Source: Lactobacillaceae bacterium
Lineage (GTDB): Bacteria > Bacillota > Bacilli > Lactobacillales > Lactobacillaceae
Direction: 5' to 3'
DNA: 34,032 bases
Assembly (NCBI GenBank): GCA_031289015.1
Contig: JAITQG010000001.1
Coordinates: 1-34,032 of the forward strand
In this document: one piece after another, positions 1-9,778 of the stretch
How the letters are laid out: each line of letters starts with the position of its first letter
How positions within the stretch are numbered: the first letter of the stretch is position 1
Notes under the pieces: model-generated
Told to the model about the DNA's origin: nothing
Database searches by the model: none
Seen by the model: only the letters and a program-made list of their open reading frames with translations
Made by a program: the position numbers and the translations under genes

Positions 1-109
1 TTCGCAAATGTTTTTGTATTAAGCTCGAAAACTTAATACTCCTATCCATTTGTTCATCGAAACGTTATTCAGTTTTCAATGTTCTACGTTGCCTTTTGAC
101 AACTTTTAT
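1..109 (-). other. Leader of an rRNA operon (16S lies off the left edge)
   Basis: Read on the minus strand, this stretch follows two strong promoters. It contains the TTGAAAACTGAATAA-type sequence that commonly flanks rRNA genes in lactic acid bacteria (boxA/processing region). It also has a perfect 8-bp hairpin, GTATTAAG/CTTAATAC, at 16-39. No 16S sequence is reached before the window ends. An rRNA operon directly downstream of lysS is a usual arrangement in Lactobacillaceae, which supports the call. Confidence 0.7.
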
Positions 110-138
110 ATCTTAGCAAATTCACAATTCACTGTCAA
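110..138 (-). promoter_or_regulatory. rRNA operon promoter P2
   Basis: On the minus strand there is a perfect -35 TTGACA at 138-133, a 17-nt spacer, and a -10 TAAGAT at 115-110. It is the promoter nearer the rRNA leader. Tandem sigma-70 promoters of this quality are typical of rrn operons. Confidence 0.75.
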
Positions 139-204
139 CACTTTTTGCCGAATTAATTCAACGAAGCGACGATTGATTTGCTTACAAATTTGCAGTGCTA
201 AAAT

Positions 205-233
205 AATATACCGCTCTTATTAATGTTCGTCAA
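205..233 (-). promoter_or_regulatory. rRNA operon promoter P1
   Basis: On the minus strand, -35 TTGACG lies at 233-228, followed by a 17-nt spacer and -10 TATATT at 210-205. It sits 95 bp upstream of P2 and is preceded by an A/T-rich stretch (about 240-300) that could serve as an UP element. It lies beyond the lysS terminator, so it starts a new unit. Confidence 0.7.
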
Positions 234-335
234 TAGCTTTTGTTTAGATTGTTTTTCCGAACGTTAATCATTTAACGCTCTTTAACTTTCTTTACCAAAA
301 CCAAATGCTTTACTACAAGGAACAATCAAGGGTAA

Positions 336-372
336 CAAAAAAGTTGCAGCACCTGTTAGGTAATGCAACTTT
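336..372 (-). terminator. Rho-independent terminator of lysS
   Basis: On the minus strand the stem AAGTTGCA/TGCAACTT (371-364 with 348-341) is followed by a run of T. It begins 8 nt past the lysS stop codon and separates lysS from the rRNA promoters. Confidence 0.85.
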
Positions 373-379
373 ATTTTTA

Positions 380-1879
<1,500 letters not shown>

Positions 1880-1899
1880 TCATTTATTTAGTCTTATAT

Positions 1900-1927
1900 A
1901 GTTTAGCAAGAATCACGGGCATTTCAA
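1900..1927 (-). promoter_or_regulatory. Possible lysS promoter
   Basis: In the hslO-lysS gap, the minus strand shows TTGAAA (1927-1922), a 16-nt spacer and TAAACT (1905-1900). The -10 is weak (4/6), and the -35 begins right after the hslO stop codon. A lysS-specific promoter is plausible, but readthrough from hslO is equally possible. Confidence 0.35.
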
Positions 1928-1928
1928 G

Positions 1929-2837
1929 TTAATCGGCCGAATTTGCTTGCTTGGCTTCGATAATTGCACGTAAATCATCGGCATCAAAGATAATTTGCTT
2001 GCCGGTAAACTTATCAACAATTTCAGCGCCGAGGTCTTCTTCAAGGAAAATTTGGAGTTGTTCAAGTGGTAACGTTGCCAGCATCCGGGCATATTCATGC
2101 TTCGTGATATCAGGGAACAAAGCAACGTCGGTAGTGGCCAATACTTTGACCTGACGAGCCCCAAACAAATGTTCTACAATCGCCAGTGGCCCATCACTAT
2201 TGGCTAAAATCGTCGCCACATCACCGAGCTTTTGGGCATTGGCATAGAATTTATCCAAATCAGCCTTCGTTGCATCAGGCAAAGCTGAGACGATTACACC
2301 ACCAGCTGCACGCACTGTCCCATCATCTAAGACTTCAACAGAAGCAATCAAGACAGAATCGATTTGTTCAGACTTGATCATATAGTAGGTCAAATCATCA
2401 TCAATGCGCCCGCTCAAGAGTTCGACTTGGCCCGTGAATTGTTCAACGTGATTGTCGCCGTCATCCATTTGTTTTGTGACGTTGACGAAACCATCAATCC
2501 CGACCGCGTTGGCAACATCGCGGCGGCCTTTATCATCGCGTGCTAAATTAACGCGGGGATTTTCAACATAGCCACGCACTTCACCGGTGGCGCTGGCTTC
2601 AGTGATGATGCGCCCAGCTGGGCCACCACCATCAATTGTGATAGCTAGTCGTTCTTCGCCTTTGAGCACGGCGTTTGAGACCAATAGTGATGAAATTAGG
2701 GCGCGGCCTAGGATTTCAGTACCTAGTGGGGTTGCGTCGTGGAATTGACTTGCCTCATTCATTAGGTCCGTTGCTTCAAGGGCAATCGCACGGAAGTTGT
2801 TATCGGTGGTGATTGTGCGAATTAATGTATCTGCCAT
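1929..2837 (-). CDS. hslO: Hsp33-family chaperone lacking the redox-switch cysteines
   Basis: Belongs to the Hsp33 (HslO) family of cytoplasmic holdase chaperones. These are normally activated when oxidation releases zinc from four cysteines in a C-terminal CxC...CxxC motif. I place the start at the ATG at 2837 (MADTLIRTIT), which has AAGGAG 8 nt upstream. An upstream in-frame ATG adds 12 residues without support. The 302-residue product keeps the Hsp33 core, including ITIDGGGPAGRI and ASATGEVRGYVENP. The positions of the cysteines (about 241-243 and 271-274) read PDITKHEY and VDKFTG, and I find no cysteine anywhere in the protein. Folding is probably intact, because the C-terminal helix region still aligns (GAEI...FDADDLRAII). 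Control must differ from the E. coli paradigm. Confidence 0.93.
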   Translation of the reverse strand: MADTLIRTITTDNNFRAIALEATDLMNEASQFHDATPLGTEILGRALISSLLVSNAVLKGEERLAITIDGGGPAGRIITEASATGEVRGYVENPRVNLARDDKGRRDVANAVGIDGFVNVTKQMDDGDNHVEQFTGQVELLSGRIDDDLTYYMIKSEQIDSVLIASVEVLDDGTVRAAGGVIVSALPDATKADLDKFYANAQKLGDVATILANSDGPLAIVEHLFGARQVKVLATTDVALFPDITKHEYARMLATLPLEQLQIFLEEDLGAEIVDKFTGKQIIFDADDLRAIIEAKQANSAD

Positions 2838-2864
2838 TTTTGTGCTCCTTTGGTTTTTCTTTAT

Positions 2865-2870
2865 ATTATA
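2865..2870 (-). promoter_or_regulatory. Possible -10 element for hslO
   Basis: A TATAAT lies 28 nt upstream of the hslO start on the minus strand. No convincing -35 is seen at 17 nt. ftsH upstream ends in a terminator and a repeat element fills the gap, so hslO needs a local promoter. This is the only candidate I found. Confidence 0.35.
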
Positions 2871-2887
2871 CATTAGTCTGAGGGGGA

Positions 2888-3039
2888 CTTAGCCGTTTCA
2901 CGGCTAAGAATTTTGTTTTGGGGCGAAAGGGGCTCCGCGTTGGCGCCATAGAGGTGGGCGACACGGTCCCACCTCTATTGCACCAATGCGGAGCCCCTTC
3001 CCTAACCAACCCCAAAGACCTAGCCGTGAAACGGCTAAG
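2888..3039. repeat. Structured intergenic repeat, copy 1 (compact form)
   Basis: A 152-bp element bounded by inverted copies of a self-complementary hairpin. The left one is CTTAGCCG-TTTCA-CGGCTAAG at 2888-2908, and the right one at 3019-3039 is its near-perfect inverse. Inside, two 30-nt arms (2929-2958 and 2968-2997) are inverted repeats matching at 27/30. They start GGGGCTCCGC and carry ATAGAGGTGGG, separated by CGACACGGT. The whole element can fold into one long hairpin on either strand. It shares the blocks GAATTTTG, GGGCTCCGC[AG]TTG and GCGACACG with the elements at 9585-9773 and 33872-34032. Confidence 0.85.
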
Positions 3040-3041
3040 AA

Positions 3042-3072
3042 AACAAAAAAAGAGACCGAAAACCACGGTCCC
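3042..3072 (-). terminator. Rho-independent terminator of ftsH
   Basis: On the minus strand GGGACCG...CGGTCTC (3072-3066 with 3058-3052, one G:U pair) is followed by seven T residues. It lies 18 nt after the ftsH stop codon. Confidence 0.85.
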
Positions 3073-3089
3073 TAAATCTAAATATCTAA

Positions 3090-5162
3090 TTAATCAACAG
3101 TATCACTAGGTTCCAAAATCTCAGCTTCTTTACTAGCTTCCTTGTGACCTTCAACCGCCTCAGAAACCTTGCGATTAGCTTCATCCTTAGCTTCGTCATA
3201 CGTCATAGGTGTAGCAGGTTCATCCTCGCCTGGGACTGCTGGCATTGCCCCAGTCTCAAACAAACTCAAAATTTGCTTTTCATCCAATGTTTCATACTTC
3301 AACAAAGCTTGCGCAATCGCTTCGTGACGATCCTTGTGCTCAGTAATGATGTCAATGGCCTTTTGATGACCTTCACCTGTCAAACGACGAACTTCTTCGT
3401 CAATCAAGCGGGCTGTTTCATCAGAGTAGGCTGCTGATTCACCATAAGAACGACCCACGAATGGTTGACTACCATTCTCGAGTTGCACCATTCCAAGCTT
3501 CTCAGACATTCCGTACTCAGTAACCATTGAACGTGCAATACCAGTCGCTTGCTCAAAGTCATTTGATGCGCCGGAAGATTGTTGATCAAAGACCAATTCT
3601 TCAGCGGCACGTCCACCCATCAAACCAGCAATTTGGTCCATGGCGTCCGTCTTGTTCATCAACATTTGATCTTCACGCGGCAACATGATGGCATATCCAC
3701 CTGCACGTCCACGTGGTACGATCGTAACCTTGTGCACGACACGCGCTTCGTTTAAGACCAAACCAACAATGGCGTGACCAGCTTCGTGATACGCAACTGT
3801 CTTGCGTTCCTTTTCAGAAACTACCCGATCCTTCTTAGCCGGTCCAGCGATGACCCGATCTTCGGCTTCATCCACGTCAGCAGCTTCGATTTCTTTCTTG
3901 TCTTGACGAGCAGCTAACAACGCCGCTTCATTCAACAAGTTGGCCAAATCAGCCCCTACGAACCCTGGAGTTTGCTTGGCGATTTCGCGCAAGTCAACAT
4001 CCTTGGCCAATGGCTTATTCTTGGCATGGACATGCAAAATGGCTTCACGACCCTTAACGTCAGGACGTCCAACCAAAATCTTTCGGTCAAAACGGCCTGG
4101 CCGGAGCAAAGCTGGATCCAATACGTCAGCCCGGTTGGTGGCGGCCATCACGATAACACCTTCGTTACCTGAGAACCCATCCATCTCGACCAACAATTGG
4201 TTCAACGTTTGTTCACGTTCATCGTGGCCACCACCCATGCCGGCACCACGTTGGCGACCAACAGCATCAATTTCATCAATAAAGATGATTGATGGGGCTG
4301 ACTTCTTTGCATTTTCAAACAAATCACGGACACGCGAAGCTCCGACACCGACGAACATTTCAACGAAATCAGACCCTGAAATCGAGAAGAATGGTACGCC
4401 AGCTTCACCAGCTACGGCACGTGCCAACAAAGTCTTACCAGTTCCAGGAGGGCCCTCTAACAAAACACCCTTTGGAATCTTGGCACCAAGCTTGGTGAAC
4501 TTCTTTGGATCACGCAAGAATTCGACCACTTCGACCAATTCTTGCTTTTCCTCTTCAGCACCGGCAACGTCACTGAACCGCACCTTGTTGTCTTCGGGAT
4601 CAGATGGCTTAGCTTTAGTTTTACCAAAGCCCATCATGCCACCAGGGCCACCTTGACCACCCTTGCCCATGCCACCCATCATTAGGTAGAAGAAGCCGAC
4701 CATAATAATGACGGGAATTAACGTCATCAAAACAGAACCCCAGATATCTGAAGGTTGTTCCTTTGTCGTAATATCTGTCTTACTCTTTTCAGCAGCCTTT
4801 TGAATTTCGGCAACAACTGAATCGTTTGATAAGACTTGAGTCGTAAAGGTAGTAACCTTGGTCTCAGTCTCACCGGTGATGGCCGCAAAGAGTGAATTAT
4901 CAGCCTTCTTAGTAGTTGACTTCTCTTTTTGCGCTTTACGATACGTTCCCTTTACATCGTAAACACCAGCTCCAGGTTGGATTTCAAACTTTTTGATTTT
5001 CTTATCTTGCAATTGCTTAACGAATTCTGACGTCGTGACCTTTTTGACCGTGGTCGTTTGCGTAGGTCCAGCGACCCAGTAAACCAACCCTAAAATGGCG
5101 AGGATCACGATGACGTAAAACAAGCTATTGCGAACGAAATTACCGTTCGGACGATTGTTCAT
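3090..5162 (-). CDS. ftsH: ATP-dependent zinc metalloprotease FtsH
   Basis: Membrane-anchored AAA+ protease that degrades damaged membrane proteins and selected cytosolic regulators, working as a hexamer. The 690 residues show a first membrane helix (about 12-31), an extracytoplasmic domain, and a second helix (about 142-162) followed by a Gly/Met-rich linker. The AAA module has Walker A GPPGTGKT (237-244), Walker B IIFIDEID (about 292-299) and the second region of homology ending RPGRFDR. The zinc site is HEAGH (459-463). The start ATG at 5162 has GGAGGGAC upstream. It lies 116 bp after hpt and has its own terminator. The acidic C-terminal tail rich in Glu/Ala/Lys is typical of lactic acid bacteria. 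Confidence 0.98.
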   Translation of the reverse strand: MNNRPNGNFVRNSLFYVIVILAILGLVYWVAGPTQTTTVKKVTTSEFVKQLQDKKIKKFEIQPGAGVYDVKGTYRKAQKEKSTTKKADNSLFAAITGETETKVTTFTTQVLSNDSVVAEIQKAAEKSKTDITTKEQPSDIWGSVLMTLIPVIIMVGFFYLMMGGMGKGGQGGPGGMMGFGKTKAKPSDPEDNKVRFSDVAGAEEEKQELVEVVEFLRDPKKFTKLGAKIPKGVLLEGPPGTGKTLLARAVAGEAGVPFFSISGSDFVEMFVGVGASRVRDLFENAKKSAPSIIFIDEIDAVGRQRGAGMGGGHDEREQTLNQLLVEMDGFSGNEGVIVMAATNRADVLDPALLRPGRFDRKILVGRPDVKGREAILHVHAKNKPLAKDVDLREIAKQTPGFVGADLANLLNEAALLAARQDKKEIEAADVDEAEDRVIAGPAKKDRVVSEKERKTVAYHEAGHAIVGLVLNEARVVHKVTIVPRGRAGGYAIMLPREDQMLMNKTDAMDQIAGLMGGRAAEELVFDQQSSGASNDFEQATGIARSMVTEYGMSEKLGMVQLENGSQPFVGRSYGESAAYSDETARLIDEEVRRLTGEGHQKAIDIITEHKDRHEAIAQALLKYETLDEKQILSLFETGAMPAVPGEDEPATPMTYDEAKDEANRKVSEAVEGHKEASKEAEILEPSDTVD

Positions 5163-5278
5163 CTGTCCCTCCTACTTTGCAGTTTTATAACTACACTTTT
5201 AATTTAAATTTTGTCGTTCATCACCAGGCTAAGTTTACCTGGTTGAATTGTAATTTTAGCACAAATTTCGCATTTTGA

Positions 5279-5866
5279 TTAGTGTGCCGGTGTAACATCA
5301 ACAATATCTTGATGTTCTGGTGCATACACAGCGCGCTTCAAAACCCCAACGTATGGCAAGTTCCGGTACAAATCTTGATAATCCAAGCCATACCCAACCA
5401 CGAATTCTTTAGGCACATCAAAGCCGATATAATCAACATGGGCTTCCACAACGCGACCGTCTTTTTTATCCAGTAAACTAGCGACCTTGACTGACTTGGC
5501 GCCTCGTTCATTTAACATGTGAATCATAAATTGCAATGAACGCCCGGTATCAACGATGTCTTCCATGATGATGATGTCGCGCCCGTGGATGTCTGAGGTG
5601 ATGTCAGTCACTAATTGGACTTCCCCAGAACTCGCCACGCCACCGTTATAACTAGAAACATTGATAAATTCAACTTCAGCGTATTGCATATGGCGCATCA
5701 CATCGACTGTCCATAATGCGGCCCCCTTCAAAACTGAAAGGATAATTGGCGTTTTGTTTTCATAATCGTGTGCTAATTGCGTACCAATGCGTTTAGCCGC
5801 GGCCGCAATGTCAGCTTCACTATATAAAACGCGTTCAATATCGTTATTCATATCCCATTGAGTCAT
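5279..5866 (-). CDS. hpt: Hypoxanthine phosphoribosyltransferase
   Basis: Salvages hypoxanthine and guanine to IMP and GMP with PRPP in the cytoplasm. The 195-residue type I phosphoribosyltransferase has the LKGA loop (46-49) and the PRPP-binding motif MEDIVDTGRS (101-110). It also has KDGR and a purine-binding C-terminus (VDYIGFDVPKEFVVGYGLDY). I take the ATG at 5866 as start because AGGTGG lies 10 nt before it. The in-frame ATG at 5851 (MNNDIERV) is nearer the family's usual start but has a weaker ribosome binding site. It sits between tilS and ftsH, as in many Firmicutes. Confidence 0.96.
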   Translation of the reverse strand: MTQWDMNNDIERVLYSEADIAAAAKRIGTQLAHDYENKTPIILSVLKGAALWTVDVMRHMQYAEVEFINVSSYNGGVASSGEVQLVTDITSDIHGRDIIIMEDIVDTGRSLQFMIHMLNERGAKSVKVASLLDKKDGRVVEAHVDYIGFDVPKEFVVGYGLDYQDLYRNLPYVGVLKRAVYAPEHQDIVDVTPAH

Positions 5867-5960
5867 GTGTTTTTTACCACCTATCTAATTCGCGTGCTTT
5901 TCATTACACATTGATATAAGTTTAGCACGAATTAGCGTCCTTGTTAGCTCAAACCCAAAA

Positions 5961-6935
5961 TTATTTACTTTGAATTAGCAGTTTGTTTTGCGCCCGCACA
6001 AATTGGAGCGCACCTTCCAAGTCAACCGTGCCACGATTGACACTCTGGTTGCGCATCAGTTGCAAAGCCTGGCGTAATTGCGAATCTTTTATTTCATAAT
6101 AACCTTGATGGGTTACCCACTGTTGCATCACCAAAAGGGTCGCTGCATCGGGTTGATTCCAGGAGTACGTGCCAGCTTCGATCGCATTAATCGCTTGTTG
6201 CATGGCTGGTTCGGCAAGCGTTTGAAGCGCATCAATTTGTTGCATGGTGGCTAATAAGTGTTGATCAAAGGCTTGGTTGAGCACCCGCAACTCAGGCAAA
6301 ATCGTTTGGCGTAGCTTGTTACGCGCAAACGACTCATCATTGTTGGTGTAATCTTCAACCCACTCCATGATTTGCGTATCAATTAAACTGGGCAAAATTT
6401 GTTTGGTGAGGTGTAAAAATGGGCGCACAATTTGTTGGCGGCCGCGTTGCTGCAATTCAGCCATCCCCTGTAACTGCGATAACCGGCCCCCACGGATTAA
6501 TTTGAACAAAATCGTCTCAACTTGATCATCTTGGTGATGTGCGGTCACAATTTTATTGGCTTGCCATTCATCAGCGCGGTGGGCCAACAATTGATACCGA
6601 CGATCCCGCGCTTGTTCTTCCACGGCATGGGTTGGTTCAACCTCCCATTGCACGCGTTCGACAGCAAAATGGGCTAACCGATCCGCATTGGAATCAAACC
6701 AACTCCGCATAAATTTTTCTTCATCAGCAGCATCCGCGCGTAATTGATGATTAATGTACACCGCGCTGACAGTCGGTTGGATATCGACCGGCAAATTGCC
6801 ATCTGTTAGCCACGTCAATAAATGCAGCGAATCAAACCCACCAGACACCGCCACAACAACGTGATCTTGGTTGGATAATAATTGATTGGATCGAATGTGT
6901 TGAATTAAATTAGCCCGCAATACTTTAGCTTGCAT
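5961..6935 (-). CDS. tilS: tRNA(Ile)-lysidine synthetase, short form
   Basis: Converts C34 of the CAU-anticodon tRNA-Ile to lysidine using ATP and lysine, so that it reads AUA codons as Ile. The N-type ATP pyrophosphatase fold is clear. It has the PP-loop SGGFDS (31-36), HHQDDQVET, and NKLRQTILPEL, the usual end of the catalytic domain. At 324 residues it is much shorter than the roughly 430-470 of E. coli or B. subtilis TilS. I see a divergent helical segment after the catalytic domain but no recognisable TilS C-terminal domain. There is no frameshift signature around the stop. The ATG at 6935 has GAGGGAGG 6 nt upstream. It lies just past a terminator-like hairpin, so it may rely on readthrough from divIC. 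Confidence 0.92.
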   Translation of the reverse strand: MQAKVLRANLIQHIRSNQLLSNQDHVVVAVSGGFDSLHLLTWLTDGNLPVDIQPTVSAVYINHQLRADAADEEKFMRSWFDSNADRLAHFAVERVQWEVEPTHAVEEQARDRRYQLLAHRADEWQANKIVTAHHQDDQVETILFKLIRGGRLSQLQGMAELQQRGRQQIVRPFLHLTKQILPSLIDTQIMEWVEDYTNNDESFARNKLRQTILPELRVLNQAFDQHLLATMQQIDALQTLAEPAMQQAINAIEAGTYSWNQPDAATLLVMQQWVTHQGYYEIKDSQLRQALQLMRNQSVNRGTVDLEGALQFVRAQNKLLIQSK

Positions 6936-6960
6936 AGTTACCTCCCTCTACAAAATCAAA

Positions 6961-6996
6961 AAATAGGCCGGGACAAAACTAGTTTTTGTCTCGACC
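6961..6996 (-). terminator. Terminator-like hairpin between divIC and tilS
   Basis: On the minus strand a 14-bp stem, AGGTCGAGACAAAA paired with TTTTGTCCCGGCCT, is followed by TATTTTTTG. It follows the divIC stop by 13 nt and precedes the tilS start by about 26 nt. No promoter is visible between hairpin and tilS, so it may only partly terminate. Confidence 0.8.
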
Positions 6997-7009
6997 TCAT
7001 TAGTTGATA

Positions 7010-7393
7010 TTAATCTTCAGTGTTTCCATCAGGCAAGTTAAAGACCACTTCACCCTCTTTGGTATACATATAACGTGAACGAATCAACTTTTCAACGTAC
7101 GCATCGTCTTTTAAGTTCTTGCGTTGTTGATTCAAATCTTTGTTAACCTTTTTTGACTTAGCAAGTTGCTCTTGTTGGTATTGCGAATTAGCCGAAGCTT
7201 CACGCAATTGTTGATATTGGAACAAAACTGCCATGACCGATGCCACGATCGCACCGACCATGATGCAATAGAAGACACGCCGACGTCGCCGATGCACAAT
7301 TTGTGCGTGGGTCGCCTGTTCTGCAGGGAAACGAGCGGCCGTATGGTTCAATGGGCGGATGTTATTATTCATTTGTCCAACTGCTTGAGCCAT
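7010..7393 (-). CDS. divIC: Septum formation initiator DivIC/FtsB family
   Basis: Single-pass divisome protein that forms a complex with DivIB and FtsL at the septum. The start I choose is the ATG at 7393 (MAQAVGQMNN), preceded by AAGGAG at 8 nt. The longer reading begins inside that ribosome binding site. The 127 residues have a short cytoplasmic N-terminus ending in HRRRRR (34-39), one membrane helix (about 40-58), and a Gln/Lys-rich coiled coil (about 60-95). The family signature YVEKLIRSRYMYTKEGEVVF follows. It lies between rqcP and tilS, its standard position. Confidence 0.93.
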   Translation of the reverse strand: MAQAVGQMNNNIRPLNHTAARFPAEQATHAQIVHRRRRRVFYCIMVGAIVASVMAVLFQYQQLREASANSQYQQEQLAKSKKVNKDLNQQRKNLKDDAYVEKLIRSRYMYTKEGEVVFNLPDGNTED

Positions 7394-7591
7394 GCAATCG
7401 CTCCTTTCCATAACTAATGTATAGTAAAACCTTTTCGATTATCACTTTACGCTTATTAAGAAATGGGGCGAGTTATTTACATTTGTCTTAACTTTTTTAT
7501 ATGAAAATGTAACGTTGCGTTACGAAACCCACCGCTACGGCATTTTCACCTTAATAAAAATTTAAACTTTAGGCATATTTTAGGCACAAAA

Positions 7592-7870
7592 TTATTCAGC
7601 GGGCTCGTCGTAATTCTTCTCGTAATTTTCACTTACAATACTATACATATGCTCAGCGGCTTCTTTTTTGGTCGTCTCCACAATGCGTTCAATTTTGACC
7701 ACCATCGTCTTGTTTCCAAACCGAATCGTCAACTCATCGCCGAATTTTACATCCGATGATGACTTGGCAGTTTTACCATTAATATCGATCCGGCCTTGGT
7801 CAGAAATCTCCTTGGCAATCGTCCGCCGCTTGATTAAGCGTGAAACCTTCAAATATTTATCTAATCGCAT
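7592..7870 (-). CDS. rqcP: S4-domain ribosome quality control factor RqcP (YabO)
   Basis: Small S4 RNA-binding protein. In B. subtilis RqcP binds the 50S-peptidyl-tRNA complex and helps RqcH add poly-alanine tails to stalled peptides. From the ATG at 7870 the product is 92 residues, with the S4 core [16 protein letters not shown], then the GRIDINGK turn, then [19 protein letters not shown] precedes this ATG, and the yabM stop codon ends one base before it. An in-frame upstream ATG would overlap yabM and add six residues. The C-terminus is acidic. The position after yabM and before divIC matches the family's conserved context. Confidence 0.92.
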   Translation of the reverse strand: MRLDKYLKVSRLIKRRTIAKEISDQGRIDINGKTAKSSSDVKFGDELTIRFGNKTMVVKIERIVETTKKEAAEHMYSIVSENYEKNYDEPAE

Positions 7871-7871
7871 G

Positions 7872-9464
7872 TTATTGCTTCCTTTCATACAAAAACGTAT
7901 ACAGTCGATCGCCCTTTGGCAATAACGACCATTCTTCTTGATTCATTAATTGGGTCCACCAGGTCATAAAGATAAACGTCAAGACGCCCACCAAGACGGC
8001 CAGTAAAGTCGTGGCCACACTCGCCATACGTGATATGCCAAACAACAAATCACCAGCGACAAAGGCCGTCCGTGCCAACAAGCCAACCATCCCAATGGTA
8101 GCGCTGAATTTAAGCCACCAACCTTGAGGTAACCAGCCGGCCCAAAGCACTTTAGGCACCCGCCACATCACGTAAGCCAAAATCGGCAACAACGCAACTA
8201 ACGTACTCAAACTAGCCCCGGTAATCCCCAAGTAGCCAACCAATTGGGCATTGAGCACGTATTTTATGACCATCCCTGCAAAGATCACGCCAATCAGGCC
8301 CTGACTGCGATCACAACTTTGCAAAGTGCTCGCCAATACCAAAATCAATGTCGCGGGGATAATGATGCTAGCATACCACATCAAGGCAAACCAGCCTTCG
8401 CGTGAACCAAACAAAAATTGATTCAAACTCGGCATGACGACCATCAAGCCGACCGCTGAAACCGTCGCAATCACGAGTGAAATCCGCGCAATTAACTGGA
8501 AGTCAGCCTTCACGTGTGCATCTTCGCCATTAACGACATACCCACGTAAAGCCGGCAACAATGAAGCGCTAACCCCTGTAGCTAGTACCATCCCTAATTG
8601 TACCAAAGGTTGCCCGCGATCATACACGCCTTTAAGGGCCTCGGCTTGACCGGGCTGCGTGTAATGCATGCTCGCCAGCAAATTTTTGACAGTCATCGAG
8701 TCCATCAATTGCATCAAAACAAGCATCGCCGACAACATCACTAAGACGCCACCTTCGCGATAGAGGCGTTTAAGCAACGGCCACCATCGAAAGGCGGGTT
8801 CGTCTTGTACGCGGTGAGGAATTTTACCACGCCACACTTTTAAGAGCGGTTTGCGCATTAAGATAGCTGAAAAAATAGCGGCAATCGGGGCACCAAGCAT
8901 GGCCACGGCCCCCATTTTGTAGACATCCCAATGTTGGTTGATTGCCCAGGCTGCGGCACCCAAAATAATTGCAACGCGCACAATTTGTTCGACGACTTGG
9001 GAAATGGCCGTGGGGCGCATGTCTAATTGACCTTGCGAGTAACCGCGCCCGATGGCCAAGACGGGCATCAGGATAAACATCCATGACACAGCGCGAATAA
9101 CTGGCGCTAATCGCAAATCATTACCGATGATTCCAGCGATGGGAACGGAAAAGCCAAATAACACTGCAAAGCTGAGTAAGCCGGCGAGCCCAAAGAGCAA
9201 GCTCAAGCGGCGGGCGACGTATTTGGCGTGTTGTTCGTCGGGTTGTTCGCTGACTAATTGGGCTACGAATGCGGGCCACCCGCTTAAGGCTAAGACGATG
9301 CCGATGCCGTAAATTGGGTAGACTTGTTGATAGACGTAAAAGCCGGTGTTGCCTGCCATGTTTTGGAAGGGAACGCGATAGACGGCGCTTAGAATTTTGG
9401 CGATTAGGCCGGACGCGGCTAATAAGCTGGCGCCGGCTACTAATTGGTTCGTTTTACGTTGCAT
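7872..9464 (-). CDS. yabM: MOP-superfamily lipid/polysaccharide flippase (YabM/SpoVB-like)
   Basis: Polytopic inner-membrane protein of 530 residues with about 14 predicted helices. It belongs to the MATE/Wzx/MurJ superfamily that flips undecaprenyl-linked or other glycolipid substrates across the membrane. The N-terminus ([20 protein letters not shown]) and the [18 protein letters not shown] region are typical of the YabM/SpoVB branch. The exact substrate cannot be read from sequence; peptidoglycan lipid II or a teichoic or polysaccharide precursor is possible. The ATG at 9464 has GGAAGGA upstream. It is followed one base later by rqcP, so the two are cotranscribed. Confidence 0.9.
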   Translation of the reverse strand: MQRKTNQLVAGASLLAASGLIAKILSAVYRVPFQNMAGNTGFYVYQQVYPIYGIGIVLALSGWPAFVAQLVSEQPDEQHAKYVARRLSLLFGLAGLLSFAVLFGFSVPIAGIIGNDLRLAPVIRAVSWMFILMPVLAIGRGYSQGQLDMRPTAISQVVEQIVRVAIILGAAAWAINQHWDVYKMGAVAMLGAPIAAIFSAILMRKPLLKVWRGKIPHRVQDEPAFRWWPLLKRLYREGGVLVMLSAMLVLMQLMDSMTVKNLLASMHYTQPGQAEALKGVYDRGQPLVQLGMVLATGVSASLLPALRGYVVNGEDAHVKADFQLIARISLVIATVSAVGLMVVMPSLNQFLFGSREGWFALMWYASIIIPATLILVLASTLQSCDRSQGLIGVIFAGMVIKYVLNAQLVGYLGITGASLSTLVALLPILAYVMWRVPKVLWAGWLPQGWWLKFSATIGMVGLLARTAFVAGDLLFGISRMASVATTLLAVLVGVLTFIFMTWWTQLMNQEEWSLLPKGDRLYTFLYERKQ

Positions 9465-9499
9465 CGCTTTTGTTCCTTCCTGGGTTTAATTTTTTGGGA

Positions 9500-9542
9500 T
9501 GTGTTCTGCCGGTTTTCTTTTGTTTGGTGTGTTCTGCCGGTT
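9500..9542. repeat. 15-bp direct repeat upstream of yabM
   Basis: TGTGTTCTGCCGGTT occurs twice, at 9500-9514 and 9528-9542, with a 28-bp period. It lies 36-78 bp upstream of the yabM start, where regulator binding is possible. It could also be part of the repeat element that follows. Confidence 0.6.
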
Positions 9543-9584
9543 GCCGACGCTGTCGTCAACATGTTGTGAAATTTGGTTGGGAAA

Positions 9585-9773
9585 GGGCGGAGCATTGATG
9601 CGATAGTGGTGGAACAAGCGAGGTAGCGGCACCAACGCGGTCTTAGGTCGCTGGTTCTGCTTTAGCAGGGCCTGGGACCTTAGACTAGTGGGACCGTGTC
9701 GTCCACCTCTATTGCATCAATGCGGAGCCCATTCCCCCACTAACTCAAAATTCCTTGCCCCTAAAAGGGGCAA
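9585..9773. repeat. Structured intergenic repeat, copy 2 (long form)
   Basis: The element has inverted arms of 28 nt at 9585-9612 and 9703-9730 (shared motif GCATTGATGC and ATAG[AT]GGTGG). Its terminal hairpin GCCCC-TAAAA-GGGGC lies at 9757-9771. On the minus strand the order is hairpin, GGAATTTTG, GGGCTCCGCATTG, then GACGACACGG. That is the same order as copy 1 and copy 3 on the plus strand. Between the arms lies about 90 bp of further structured sequence (for example CTGCTTTAGCAG, and GTCTTAGGTC/GACCTTAGAC). It includes CAAGCGAGGTAGCG, which copy 3 carries in the opposite orientation. It fills most of the yabM-mfd gap. Confidence 0.82.
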
Positions 9774-9778
9774 CAAAC

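Noticed and set aside
3940-4656. Long open frame of 238 codons on the strand opposite ftsH
   Set aside because: It lies entirely within ftsH, its protein is Pro/Ser/Arg-rich with no domain, and it is explained by the codon pattern of the real gene.
5240-5265. GTGCTAAAATT before ftsH and GTGCTAAAC before hpt look like half of a CIRCE heat-shock operator
   Set aside because: No inverted second half is found at the required spacing, and no CtsR-type direct repeats are seen.
7501-7530. GTAACG-TTG-CGTTAC palindrome after rqcP as a terminator
   Set aside because: The stem is only six pairs and is followed by a broken T-run, so I could not support it as a terminator. It may be a minor operator for divIC.
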